Below the pieces are notes generated by a model. The model saw only the letters and a list, made by a program, of their open reading frames with translations, did not search any database and was not told the origin of the DNA. From Pedobacter sp. ASV28 (GTDB taxonomy: Bacteria > Bacteroidota > Bacteroidia > Sphingobacteriales > Sphingobacteriaceae): a stretch of 64,000 nucleotides of DNA. This document shows, in pieces, positions 33,871 to 41,098 of the stretch. Where the stretch lies: the NCBI RefSeq assembly GCF_016428855.1, contig NZ_JAELTN010000004.1, positions 62,001-126,000 of the forward strand, read 5' to 3'. The translations under genes and the position numbers were made by a program. The stretch's first letter is position 1. Every line of letters starts with the position of its first letter.

Positions 33871-35109
33871 TTATGCTGCTTTAAGTTTTTTGAAATCGGC
33901 TTTCTCGAATTTTTCTTTTGCATATTCGAGCGTAACTTCCAACTCTTTCGCTTCCCCCTCAGATGGCATTTCAAACATGGCATCGAGCATAATGGCTTCA
34001 CAAATGGACCTCAATCCCCTTGCACCCAATTTATATTCCATGGCCTTATCTACTACAAAGTCCAAAACCTCATCATCAAAACTCAACTTTACCTGTTCAA
34101 ATTCGAAAAGTTTCTGATATTGTCTGATCAGCGAATTTTTGGGTTCGATTAAAATATTGCGCAGTGCGGTCTTATCCAATGGGTTCAAATGCGTCAATAC
34201 TGGCACACGTCCTATTAATTCAGGAATAAGACCAAAAGCTTTCAAGTCCTGTGGCGTGATGTACTTATAAAGATTTTTCAGGTCAAGATCTACTTCGTCT
34301 TTTTTCACTTTATATCCTACTGCCTGGGTTTTCAAGCGGTTGGCTATCTTACGTTCAATGCCATCAAAGGCTCCCCCGCAGATAAATAAAATGTTATTGG
34401 TATTTACCGCTATCATTTTTTGGTCGGGATGTTTTCTTCCGCCCTGTGGTGGAACGTTTACAATGGTTCCTTCTAGAATTTTCAACAATGCCTGTTGTAC
34501 ACCTTCTCCACTCACATCTCTGGTAATAGATGGATTATCACTTTTTCGGGCTACCTTGTCTACCTCGTCAATATAAACAATACCCCGTTCGGCACTTGCC
34601 ACATCATAGTCAGCAGCCTGTAACAGACGGGTTAGTATACTTTCTACATCCTCACCTACATAACCAGCTTCGGTAAGTACGGTTGCATCTACAATACAAA
34701 AAGGTACATGTAAAATTTTGGCAATGGTTTTGGCGAGCAACGTTTTTCCCGTTCCCGTTTCGCCTACCAGCATGATGTTAGACTTTTCGATCTCTACTTC
34801 ATCTTTCTCCAATTTCTGGCTTAATCGTTTATAGTGATTGTAAACAGCCACAGAAAGCACTTTTTTAGCATCGTCCTGACCAATTACATATTGATCGATG
34901 TGCTGTTTGATCTCTATAGGTTTCAACAACCTAAAAGAATCGTCGAATGCTTTACTTTTCTTGTTACCCAGTTCTTGGGCAAGCAATACATTGGCTTGAT
35001 TCACACATTTGTCACAGATATAGGCATCCAAGCCCTCGATCAGCATCAAGGTTTCCTGTTTTGGAGTACCACAAAAAGAACAACGTGAATCTTTTCCTTG
35101 TCTAGCCAT
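33871..35109 (-). CDS. clpX: ATP-dependent Clp protease ATP-binding subunit ClpX
   Basis: Hexameric AAA+ unfoldase that feeds substrates to ClpP. The 412 residues begin with the zinc-binding dimerisation domain (C10, C13, C32, C35: CSFC and CDKC), then Walker A GETGTGKT (116-123), Walker B IVYIDEVDK, the GYVGED pore loop, the RKSDNPSITRDVSGEGVQQ sensor region, and the small C-terminal domain with LIGRVPV and GARGLRSI. It is preceded by clpP on the same strand with an 89-bp gap that contains an imperfect inverted repeat. This is the standard tig-clpP-clpX neighbourhood, with one extra gene inserted. Confidence 0.98.
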   Translation of the reverse strand: MARQGKDSRCSFCGTPKQETLMLIEGLDAYICDKCVNQANVLLAQELGNKKSKAFDDSFRLLKPIEIKQHIDQYVIGQDDAKKVLSVAVYNHYKRLSQKLEKDEVEIEKSNIMLVGETGTGKTLLAKTIAKILHVPFCIVDATVLTEAGYVGEDVESILTRLLQAADYDVASAERGIVYIDEVDKVARKSDNPSITRDVSGEGVQQALLKILEGTIVNVPPQGGRKHPDQKMIAVNTNNILFICGGAFDGIERKIANRLKTQAVGYKVKKDEVDLDLKNLYKYITPQDLKAFGLIPELIGRVPVLTHLNPLDKTALRNILIEPKNSLIRQYQKLFEFEQVKLSFDDEVLDFVVDKAMEYKLGARGLRSICEAIMLDAMFEMPSEGEAKELEVTLEYAKEKFEKADFKKLKAA

Positions 35110-35198
35110 TTTTTATTTTTTTGTTATGAGTTGCGGGTGATGTGTTTTTTGTTTATAAGCCTAGACCCAAAACTTTCAACTTGTAGCCCGTAACTTAA

Positions 35199-35885
35199 TT
35201 ATTTTGTTCCGCCTAATACCTCATCAATCATACCAAAATCTTTTGCTTCGGTAGAAGTCATCCAATAATCGCGGTCGGATGCTTTTTCTACCCATTCGTA
35301 GGTTTGGCCAGAATGAGAAGAGATGATGTCGTATAATTCTTTTTTCAATTTCAGCATTTCCCTCAAGTTGATCTCCATATCAGAAGCTACACCTTGTGCG
35401 CCGCCAGATGGCTGGTGGATCATTACCCTTGAGTGTTGCAATGCAGCTCTCTTACCTTTAGCACCCGCCACCAATAAAACAGCACCCATTGAGGCTGCCA
35501 TACCTGTACAAATAGTGGCTACATCTGGGGTGATATACTGCATGGTATCATAAATGCCTAGGCCTGCGTAGACCGAACCTCCAGGTGAATTGATATAAAT
35601 CTGGATATCTCTATTTGCATCTACAGATTGCAGGAACAGTAACTGTGCTTGGATAATATTTGCGTTCTGATCATATACTGCATCTCCCAAAAAGATGATA
35701 CGATCCATCATTAAGCGTGAGAAAACGTCCATTTGTGCCACATTAAGCTGACGTTCCTCTATGATGTACGGTGTCATTGATTTTGGCGAATTGTTGGTTG
35801 CCCCAATAAACCTATCTACATTTAAACCGTTAATACGGTGATGTTTAACAGCATATTTTCTAAATTCTTCTTTGTCTATTTTCAT
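35199..35885 (-). CDS. clpP: ATP-dependent Clp protease proteolytic subunit ClpP
   Basis: Barrel-forming serine protease working with ClpX. I used the ATG at 35885 (228 residues); the frame is open to 35936, but those 17 residues do not look like ClpP. The catalytic triad is in place: S132 in TGMAASMGAVLL, H157 in MIHQPSGG, D206 in ASDRDYWM. The N-terminal propeptide of about 40 residues is longer than in Escherichia coli, as is common in Bacteroidota. It precedes clpX on the same strand. Confidence 0.97.
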   Translation of the reverse strand: MKIDKEEFRKYAVKHHRINGLNVDRFIGATNNSPKSMTPYIIEERQLNVAQMDVFSRLMMDRIIFLGDAVYDQNANIIQAQLLFLQSVDANRDIQIYINSPGGSVYAGLGIYDTMQYITPDVATICTGMAASMGAVLLVAGAKGKRAALQHSRVMIHQPSGGAQGVASDMEINLREMLKLKKELYDIISSHSGQTYEWVEKASDRDYWMTSTEAKDFGMIDEVLGGTK

Positions 35886-36094
35886 GATATAATTCTTTTT
35901 AGCCAAGTGCATAGCGCAAAGTGTCACTTTACGCATCTAAATTTTCCTTTAAAATATAATGTCAAAACATAATCTCAAAATATAAAGCACATTTTAGAGA
36001 TATATTACAATATGATGTTATAATTTTAAAATCTTATTTTGTTTAGACAAACAACATACCAATTAAACTTTTAATGACATTATAGCAGGTCAAA

Positions 36095-36451
36095 CTATTT
36101 TAAGCTTCTAGAAAAACTTGTTATCATCTTTGCCAATAAGTCTAACTCTTCTAATATTTCTGCCAAATCTTGATCTGACACCATCAATCTTAAATGTAAA
36201 ACAAGAACTATATTGGCATTCTCAAAAACAGAACGATGGGCAAAATTCAAAAATCTCTTAAAATCTGCAGAAGAATTTGAACCCGATCCCTCGGCTATAT
36301 TATTAGATACACTAAGAGCAGCTCCTCGAAGCTGCTCTGCAAATCTATATTTTTTTGATTCTTCTAATTTCTCAGAAATATCAATAAGTCTGTTACCTAC
36401 TGCTACTGACTTTTGCCATATTATCAAATCTTGAAATCTAAATTTTGCCAT
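36095..36451 (-). CDS. Four-helix-bundle protein (S23/23S rRNA-intervening-sequence type)
   Basis: A 118-residue all-helical protein of the S23 family: FQDLIIWQKSVAVGNRLIDISEKL (helix 1, about 6-29), RFAEQLRGAALSVSNNIAEGSG (helix 2, about 36-57), ADFKRFLNFAHRSVFENANIVL (helix 3), and a helix 4 from QDLAEILEELDLLAKMI. Members are often encoded within 23S rRNA intervening sequences, but in Bacteroidota they also occur as free-standing genes of unknown function. Here it sits between tig and clpP on the same strand, breaking the usual tig-clpP adjacency. Confidence 0.85.
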   Translation of the reverse strand: MAKFRFQDLIIWQKSVAVGNRLIDISEKLEESKKYRFAEQLRGAALSVSNNIAEGSGSNSSADFKRFLNFAHRSVFENANIVLVLHLRLMVSDQDLAEILEELDLLAKMITSFSRSLK

Positions 36452-36510
36452 TCAACAAAATAAGATTTTATTCTTGGATTTAAAAACTTAAGCCCTGTGC
36501 TCTATGCGTA

Positions 36511-37857
36511 CTACTTTAACGCCTTAAACTTATTGTATTCTATTTCCTTTTCGTTCAAAGTACCTACAGATTTGATGTAATCAAAAACTTTCAATGCTTT
36601 AACTTCTTCGAAGATACGGTTTGCGTTTTCTTTTTCCTGCAGAAAGTTAGCGGTATACTGTGCTAATTGGTCTTCTGGCAATGCCTGTGGGCTATACATC
36701 TTAAATTGAGCATCTAAACGTTGTTTTGCTGTTTCAAATACGTCTTTATAATCAATTTTAATATCATTGTCTTTAATGATTTTATTCTCAATTAAAGTCC
36801 ATTTTAAGTTTTTGGCGAAATCATCATAACCTTGTGCCAATTCCTCGTCGCTCAACTTTTCGTTAGTTGCTTTTAACCATTTGCGTAAAAACTCATCTGG
36901 CAATTGCATCTTAGTTTGAGAGGTCAATTGCTCATAGATATCATTCTGCAATTTACGATCAGCATCTTGCTTGAACATGCTCTCTACCTCTTCTGTAATT
37001 TTAGCTTTAAAACCAGCCTCATCGGTAACTACGCCTGCACCAAAAATTTTATCAAAGAACTCTTGGTTCAAATCAGCTTCTTCCAAACGATTTACGTTTT
37101 TAACCACAACCTTAAATTTAGATTTAAGTTCTGCGGCATCTTCTTCACTAATGTTCAACAACTTTGCTATTGTAGCGGCATCACCATTGAAAGCTTTGTT
37201 CACCTCAAGATCGAAGCTATCTTCTTTCTTTACGCCAACCAACGTTTTAAGGATCTTTTTGTCGGTAACCAAATCTGTACGGATAGAACCTGTACTTACA
37301 ATACCGCCTTCAAATTCAGTACCGTCGGCAGCTAATTGCGTAAGTTCAGCATAAATCACATCACCTTCTGCAGATGCTTCAGGATTTGTCATTTTGCCAT
37401 AACTTTTACGGATATTTTTGATACGTTCTGCCAATGTTTCTTCATCAGCTTTTACGTTATAGTGGGTAAATTTATCCTTCGAACTTACTTCTACATCAAC
37501 AGCAGGAGCTAGACCAAGTTCGTAACCAAATTCAAAGGTATCGCTATAATCCCAGTTGTACTCTTTTTCGTCTTCAAGCACTGGCAAAGGTTGTCCTAAA
37601 ATTTCAACCTTATTATCTGTTAAATGTTTAGAGATGTTATCATTCAACATATTGTTGATTTCTTCTACCAAAATGCTTTTGCCATACATTCTCTTGATAT
37701 GGGCAACAGGCACCATTCCTTTACGGAAACCTGGTAAATTTGCTTTTTTGGCTTGTTCTTTAAGCGCTTTCTCAACTCTAGGAGTATAATCTTCAGGCGC
37801 TAAAGTAATTTTTACCAAAGCGTTCAAATCATCAATTTTTTCCTGTGCGATATTCAT
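36511..37857 (-). CDS. tig: Trigger factor
   Basis: Ribosome-bound chaperone with peptidyl-prolyl isomerase activity that meets nascent chains. The 448 residues have the ribosome-binding N-terminal domain, with the signature in LPGFRKGMVPVAHIKRMYG (about 40-58; normally GFRxGKxP, here GFRKGMVP with Lys-Gly changed). The central region (about 150-235, EGDVIYAELTQLAADGTEFEGG) corresponds to the PPIase position but is divergent, and the C-terminal domain is long and helical, rich in Lys and Glu. This divergence is usual in Bacteroidota. It lies downstream of tRNA-Leu(UAG) behind a terminator. clpP-clpX follow after a four-helix-bundle gene. Confidence 0.94.
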   Translation of the reverse strand: MNIAQEKIDDLNALVKITLAPEDYTPRVEKALKEQAKKANLPGFRKGMVPVAHIKRMYGKSILVEEINNMLNDNISKHLTDNKVEILGQPLPVLEDEKEYNWDYSDTFEFGYELGLAPAVDVEVSSKDKFTHYNVKADEETLAERIKNIRKSYGKMTNPEASAEGDVIYAELTQLAADGTEFEGGIVSTGSIRTDLVTDKKILKTLVGVKKEDSFDLEVNKAFNGDAATIAKLLNISEEDAAELKSKFKVVVKNVNRLEEADLNQEFFDKIFGAGVVTDEAGFKAKITEEVESMFKQDADRKLQNDIYEQLTSQTKMQLPDEFLRKWLKATNEKLSDEELAQGYDDFAKNLKWTLIENKIIKDNDIKIDYKDVFETAKQRLDAQFKMYSPQALPEDQLAQYTANFLQEKENANRIFEEVKALKVFDYIKSVGTLNEKEIEYNKFKALK

Positions 37858-37887
37858 TTTCTAATTTTTATCTATGCCTTTTATTGA

Positions 37888-37920
37888 AAAGCCGTTCCGA
37901 TACATAATCGAAACGGCTTT
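37888..37920 (-). terminator. Terminator between tRNA-Leu(UAG) and tig
   Basis: Arms AAAGCCGTT (37888-37896) and AACGGCTTT (37912-37920) extend inward through CGAT/ATCG (37898-37901 and 37907-37910), with one mismatched pair between. It stands just after the tRNA 3' end on the minus strand and before tig, with T-rich flank on the minus strand. Confidence 0.75.
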
Positions 37921-37929
37921 AACCTTTTG

Positions 37930-38011
37930 TGCGGAAGAAGGGACTCGAACCCCCACGCCGTGAAGCGCCAGATCCTAAGTCTGGTGCGGCTACCAATTAC
38001 GCCACTTCCGC
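37930..38011 (-). tRNA. tRNA-Leu (anticodon UAG)
   Basis: An 82-nt type II tRNA. Acceptor GCGGAAG pairs with CTTCCGC, followed by discriminator A; the D arm has AATTGGTAGCCGC, the anticodon stem CCAGA/TCTGG closes the loop CTTAGGA (anticodon TAG), a long variable arm follows, and the T arm contains GGGGGTTCGAGTCCC. CCA is not encoded. It reads CUA and related CUN codons. Confidence 0.95.
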
Positions 38012-38033
38012 AGTTAGGATTTATTTAGGTCTG

Positions 38034-38066
38034 CAAAGATAGAAATTACATTGATTATTTAACAAA
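38034..38066 (-). promoter_or_regulatory. Promoter of tRNA-Leu(UAG)
   Basis: A perfect -7 box TATCTTTG (38034-38041, minus strand) and TTTG (38063-38066) are 21 bp apart. The -7 box and following GCAG are the same as for tRNA-Leu(GAG). Confidence 0.55.
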
Positions 38067-38197
38067 GAATGACAAAAAAAAATAATTTTATTTTCTTAAA
38101 AACCCTAAAACATTCATATTCAGGAAGAATAAATTTAGCTCTTAAGGGGACATTATTCATCCTATTTTAAATTTATCCCCAACTCACGTTATTTAAA

Positions 38198-39070
38198 TTA
38201 ATAGCCTGCTCCATTTATAGCTATTGTCTCGCCACCTTGTAAAGCTTCGCTATCCGATATTTTCACAGAAAAGTACTTCGGATCTGGGCACATCATTTCG
38301 GTATATCTTTCTTTCTTCATTGGTACGGCCACTACTTTTCCATTTACTTCCCTATATAAGTTTGTTTCCTTCCATCTGCCCTGCTCTACCCGGGTATTAC
38401 TTTTTTGCACGGGTTTGCCTTCATTTGCAAATTGATCTATGGCGTTTACCCTTTTGAATTCACCTATGGTCTTTGGGGCATATCCGTCACAATCAAAATC
38501 ACGTTGGAATTTTTTCCCTGCACCTTCTATGACAAATCGTATTTTTTTTTCGCCCACAAGGAATAGCGATAGCTTTACTTCTTCTCCAGGATACCAATAA
38601 TAAGCTTTTTCAGCCGGGGCATTTTCAAAAACGGCCAATTGACCACTTTGGTGGCCTGTTCTTCTTAGAAAAGGACGAAAGGCTTTACGGTCGCTAGATA
38701 CTTTGCCATGTTCATCTTTTATGACTTCCCAGGTAAGGCCAATATCTGTTTCCTGCCCTCCCATTCTACCTCCTAGGTAAACAGAGGGGTTATCCAAATA
38801 TTGTTGGGGCTTTTTCGGGTTTCTACGGGTTTCGTCAAAATAAATCTGCGGTAATACCACCTTTCCCTCAATCCCCAACCAATAATCGTTGCTTGAAACT
38901 AGCTTTCTATAATAGGCACCATTAAAACAGGGCTTTTGTTTCTCTGGCCATATTTCATTTGGAATTGTAGAAGCTGGTGAAATTTTACTTATGGCCTTAA
39001 CCTCTGTTTTATGCAAACTACAAGCGTAGAGACATAAAATGATTAAGCAAATTGGAAAGTTGAAACGCAT
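38198..39070 (-). CDS. Putative lipoprotein of unknown function
   Basis: A 290-residue predicted lipoprotein: signal peptide with lipobox LYAC (about 14-17) and mature start at the Cys. I do not recognise the family. The mature part is rich in aromatic and charged residues; GGRMGGQETDIGLTWEVI (about 98-115) and the beta-rich stretch around EEVKLSLFLVGEKKIRFVIEGAGKKF suggest a beta-sandwich domain. Several Tyr/Trp near YYWYPGEE (about 158-165) could form a binding surface. It is a stand-alone gene; a -7 box TATATTTG lies at 39093-39100 on the minus strand. No function is proposed. Confidence 0.75.
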   Translation of the reverse strand: MRFNFPICLIILCLYACSLHKTEVKAISKISPASTIPNEIWPEKQKPCFNGAYYRKLVSSNDYWLGIEGKVVLPQIYFDETRRNPKKPQQYLDNPSVYLGGRMGGQETDIGLTWEVIKDEHGKVSSDRKAFRPFLRRTGHQSGQLAVFENAPAEKAYYWYPGEEVKLSLFLVGEKKIRFVIEGAGKKFQRDFDCDGYAPKTIGEFKRVNAIDQFANEGKPVQKSNTRVEQGRWKETNLYREVNGKVVAVPMKKERYTEMMCPDPKYFSVKISDSEALQGGETIAINGAGY

Positions 39071-39199
39071 ATAAATTTTATTATTTTAAAAACAAATATA
39101 TAGTTATTAAAATAATTTAAAAATATAATTATCCAATTTGCCTTTATATGCGAACTATTTTGCAATAAAGCCGGGATGACAGAACCGACGAAGCACTTC

Positions 39200-39502
39200 T
39201 CAGAATTTTACCAAGGTCACCTCTATAAATTCAGGACCACCTTCCAATGGATAACCAGAGATCTTTTTACCCTGTATGGTTACCTTTTTATTTAAGTAAG
39301 TATCTAAATTAATATTTTCGCTTTTTAGGGCGTAAGTCTTATTTTCAGCTTTCAACAAATGGGTGCCATATTGAAAGGTTGTCATACCTGGCTTCTCTAT
39401 TATTCCACTTGCGGTAATACGGCCGGCATTGTTTGCATCCTTAACAGGGCTGCAACTCACAATAACTGATACAAATAGAGATAATATTAATGTTCTTTTC
39501 AT
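39200..39502 (-). CDS. Small lipoprotein of unknown function
   Basis: A 100-residue predicted lipoprotein, with lipobox VVSC-type VIVSC (about 13-17). The mature domain reads as beta strands (ITASGIIEKPG, THLLKAENKTYALKSENINLDTYLNKKVTIQGKKI) with an OB-fold-like TIQG pattern, of the kind found in small NlpE- or DUF-type envelope proteins. It is 62 bp after the start-side of the BtuF-like gene and could be co-transcribed with it, but no functional link is evident. Confidence 0.75.
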   Translation of the reverse strand: MKRTLILSLFVSVIVSCSPVKDANNAGRITASGIIEKPGMTTFQYGTHLLKAENKTYALKSENINLDTYLNKKVTIQGKKISGYPLEGGPEFIEVTLVKF

Positions 39503-39563
39503 ATTGCTGAATGTTATAATTTATTTTTTCAATACAATGTCTAAGCGAAATGACAGTTCATTG

Positions 39564-40361
39564 CTAATATAGTTCTTTTTGAAATTCAAAAAAATATTGG
39601 ACCGCTTTTACCAATCGGCTACCATACCAAGAAAACATTTCCCCGTCTACCAATATTACTTTAGCTTTCGTCATGGCCGATTGAATATCTTCCAGGTGTT
39701 TTTGCTTAAAGGGATAAGGTTCTGAAGACAAGAAAACAAGTTGTGGGTTAAGGTCTATGAGTTGTTGGGTACTCAATGCTGGATATCGACTTTGTTCAAT
39801 CAGGTTACGCAAACCTATTTTCTGTAGTATATCGTTAATAAAAGTATCTCGACCAGCAAACATATTGGGATCTTTCCAAATCATATACGCTACGCTTTGA
39901 TTAATTCCGTTTGCTATGGCCAAGGTTTGCAAATCTGTAAAACCAGCATTGATCAAATGGTTCAAATAAGCGGCCTCGGGCCCCCGATTAACCAATGTTC
40001 CTATCTCGGCAATGGCCCACATGGCTTCGTCAAGGTTATGGATATCGCTCATCCAGACCGGGAATTCCTGCCTAAGTAGTTCAATTTCCTCTTGTGTATT
40101 CTCTTCCTTATTTCCAATAATCAAATCGGGCTGCAATGCCCTGATCTCTTCTATACGGAGTTTTTTTGTTCCCCCTACTTTTGCTCTTGTTGCAAATTTT
40201 TCTATCGGATGAATACAGAATTTGGTGATCCCCACTACTTCTTCGTCCAAACCCAGATCAAAAAGCAATTCTGTTTGGGAGGGCACAATAGAAATAACCC
40301 TTTTAGGTGGGTAATCAAATTCAACTTTATTGCCCAACTGGTCTATGACAGTTCTTTGCAT
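39564..40361 (-). CDS. BtuF-like helical-backbone metal receptor without signal peptide
   Basis: Protein of 265 residues resembling the cobalamin/siderophore-binding protein of ABC importers: RVISIVPSQTELLFDLGLDEEVVGITKFC (about 21-49), LRIEEIRALQPDLIIGNKEENTQEEI (68-93), and the C-terminal lobe with ALSTQQLIDLNPQLVFLSSEPYPF. Genuine BtuF proteins have a signal peptide; this one begins MQRTVIDQLGNKVEF, so it should stay in the cytoplasm, as in a set of Bacteroidota homologues. No permease or ATPase of an importer is adjacent. A -7 box TAACTTTG lies four bases before the ATG, hinting at a leaderless message. The metal or ligand is unknown. Confidence 0.85.
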   Translation of the reverse strand: MQRTVIDQLGNKVEFDYPPKRVISIVPSQTELLFDLGLDEEVVGITKFCIHPIEKFATRAKVGGTKKLRIEEIRALQPDLIIGNKEENTQEEIELLRQEFPVWMSDIHNLDEAMWAIAEIGTLVNRGPEAAYLNHLINAGFTDLQTLAIANGINQSVAYMIWKDPNMFAGRDTFINDILQKIGLRNLIEQSRYPALSTQQLIDLNPQLVFLSSEPYPFKQKHLEDIQSAMTKAKVILVDGEMFSWYGSRLVKAVQYFFEFQKELY

Positions 40362-40365
40362 GTCG

Positions 40366-40373
40366 CAAAGTTA
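40366..40373 (-). promoter_or_regulatory. -7 box of the BtuF-like gene, possibly leaderless
   Basis: TAACTTTG on the minus strand, a perfect TAnnTTTG, with CGAC then ATG. The 33-element match is only TTA. See also 30305-30312. Confidence 0.45.
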
Positions 40374-40391
40374 CGGCTTGTGGAGCTAATG

Positions 40392-40500
40392 TTTAACTTA
40401 CTAACTATTTAATTGTTGAATTGGTCAATTGGTTAACTGTTGAACTGGTTAATTGTTAGTCCCGAACTGTCGGGAGGTTAATTACCGAATGGGTTAATTG
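40392..40500. repeat. Degenerate TTAATTG/TTGAACTGG repeat with a TCCCGA palindrome
   Basis: This AT-rich stretch repeats variants of TTAATTG and GTTGAAYTGG several times. Within it, TCCCGAACTGTCGGGA (40460-40475) is a perfect palindromic hairpin with a 4-base loop. The core TCCCGA...TCGGGA also forms the clpX terminator (33843-33867). No gene lies here. Confidence 0.5.
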
Positions 40501-40583
40501 TGCCCCCCTCCATCGAACTACTAATCTAAAAAAGACATTTTTTCAGCGCTCATGCCTATGCTTCAAATTTCATGTCTTTGATC

Positions 40584-41022
40584 CTATTCATACTTCAACA
40601 CTTTTGCAGGTTTGCTATTAACCGCCCTCAAACTTTGCCAGCTTACCGTGATTATTGTGATGAGAACAATTACCAGGTTTGCCATAATAAACATACCAAA
40701 GGGCATATCTATCCTGTAAGCAATGCCCGCAAACCACTTCTTCATGTAGATAAAGGCTAAAAGATCTGCAAAGATATTTGCCAACATTACCAAAATAAGG
40801 AAATCTTTATTCAAGCATTTTAACAAAGAGCCTGTAGAAGCGCCTAATACCCTTCGCAATACCACTTCTTTAACCCTTATCGTAACCCGTTTCCTTATTG
40901 ATGTACAACAGAATAACCATGAACCCCTACAAACCAGCAGCCAATCCAAGAACATTAATGGTTGTATAGGTTCTGTTCTTCCAAAGATTCCGTAACGCAA
41001 TTTTTAGGTTAAGTTTGAACAT
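40584..41022 (-). pseudogene. Internally deleted MacB/FtsX-type permease
   Basis: Read on the minus strand from ATG 41022, the first 31 codons give MFKLNLKIALRNLWKNRTYT... and LGLAAG, the same N-terminus as the other permeases, followed by a TAG stop and then GFMVILLYINKETGYDKG. The next recognisable sequence is the C-terminal part only: VKEVVLRRVLGASTGSLLKCLNKDFLILVMLANIF to the family ending KVLKYE. About 650 codons in between are missing, and the two ends are out of frame. So an eighth-of-size remnant of a permease paralogue remains at the distal end of the array. It shows that copies are lost as well as gained here. Confidence 0.85.
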
Positions 41023-41098
41023 ATTTTTAAGGTTGAGGGCCGAAAGGTTAAGGGTTGAAAGGTTTTGGGCGCTTTAGTCCTCTACCTTCAAGCCTCCT

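Noticed and set aside
33617-34117. 166-residue plus-strand open frame
   Set aside because: Antisense to the ends of AMP nucleosidase and clpX; Phe/Ser-rich shadow.
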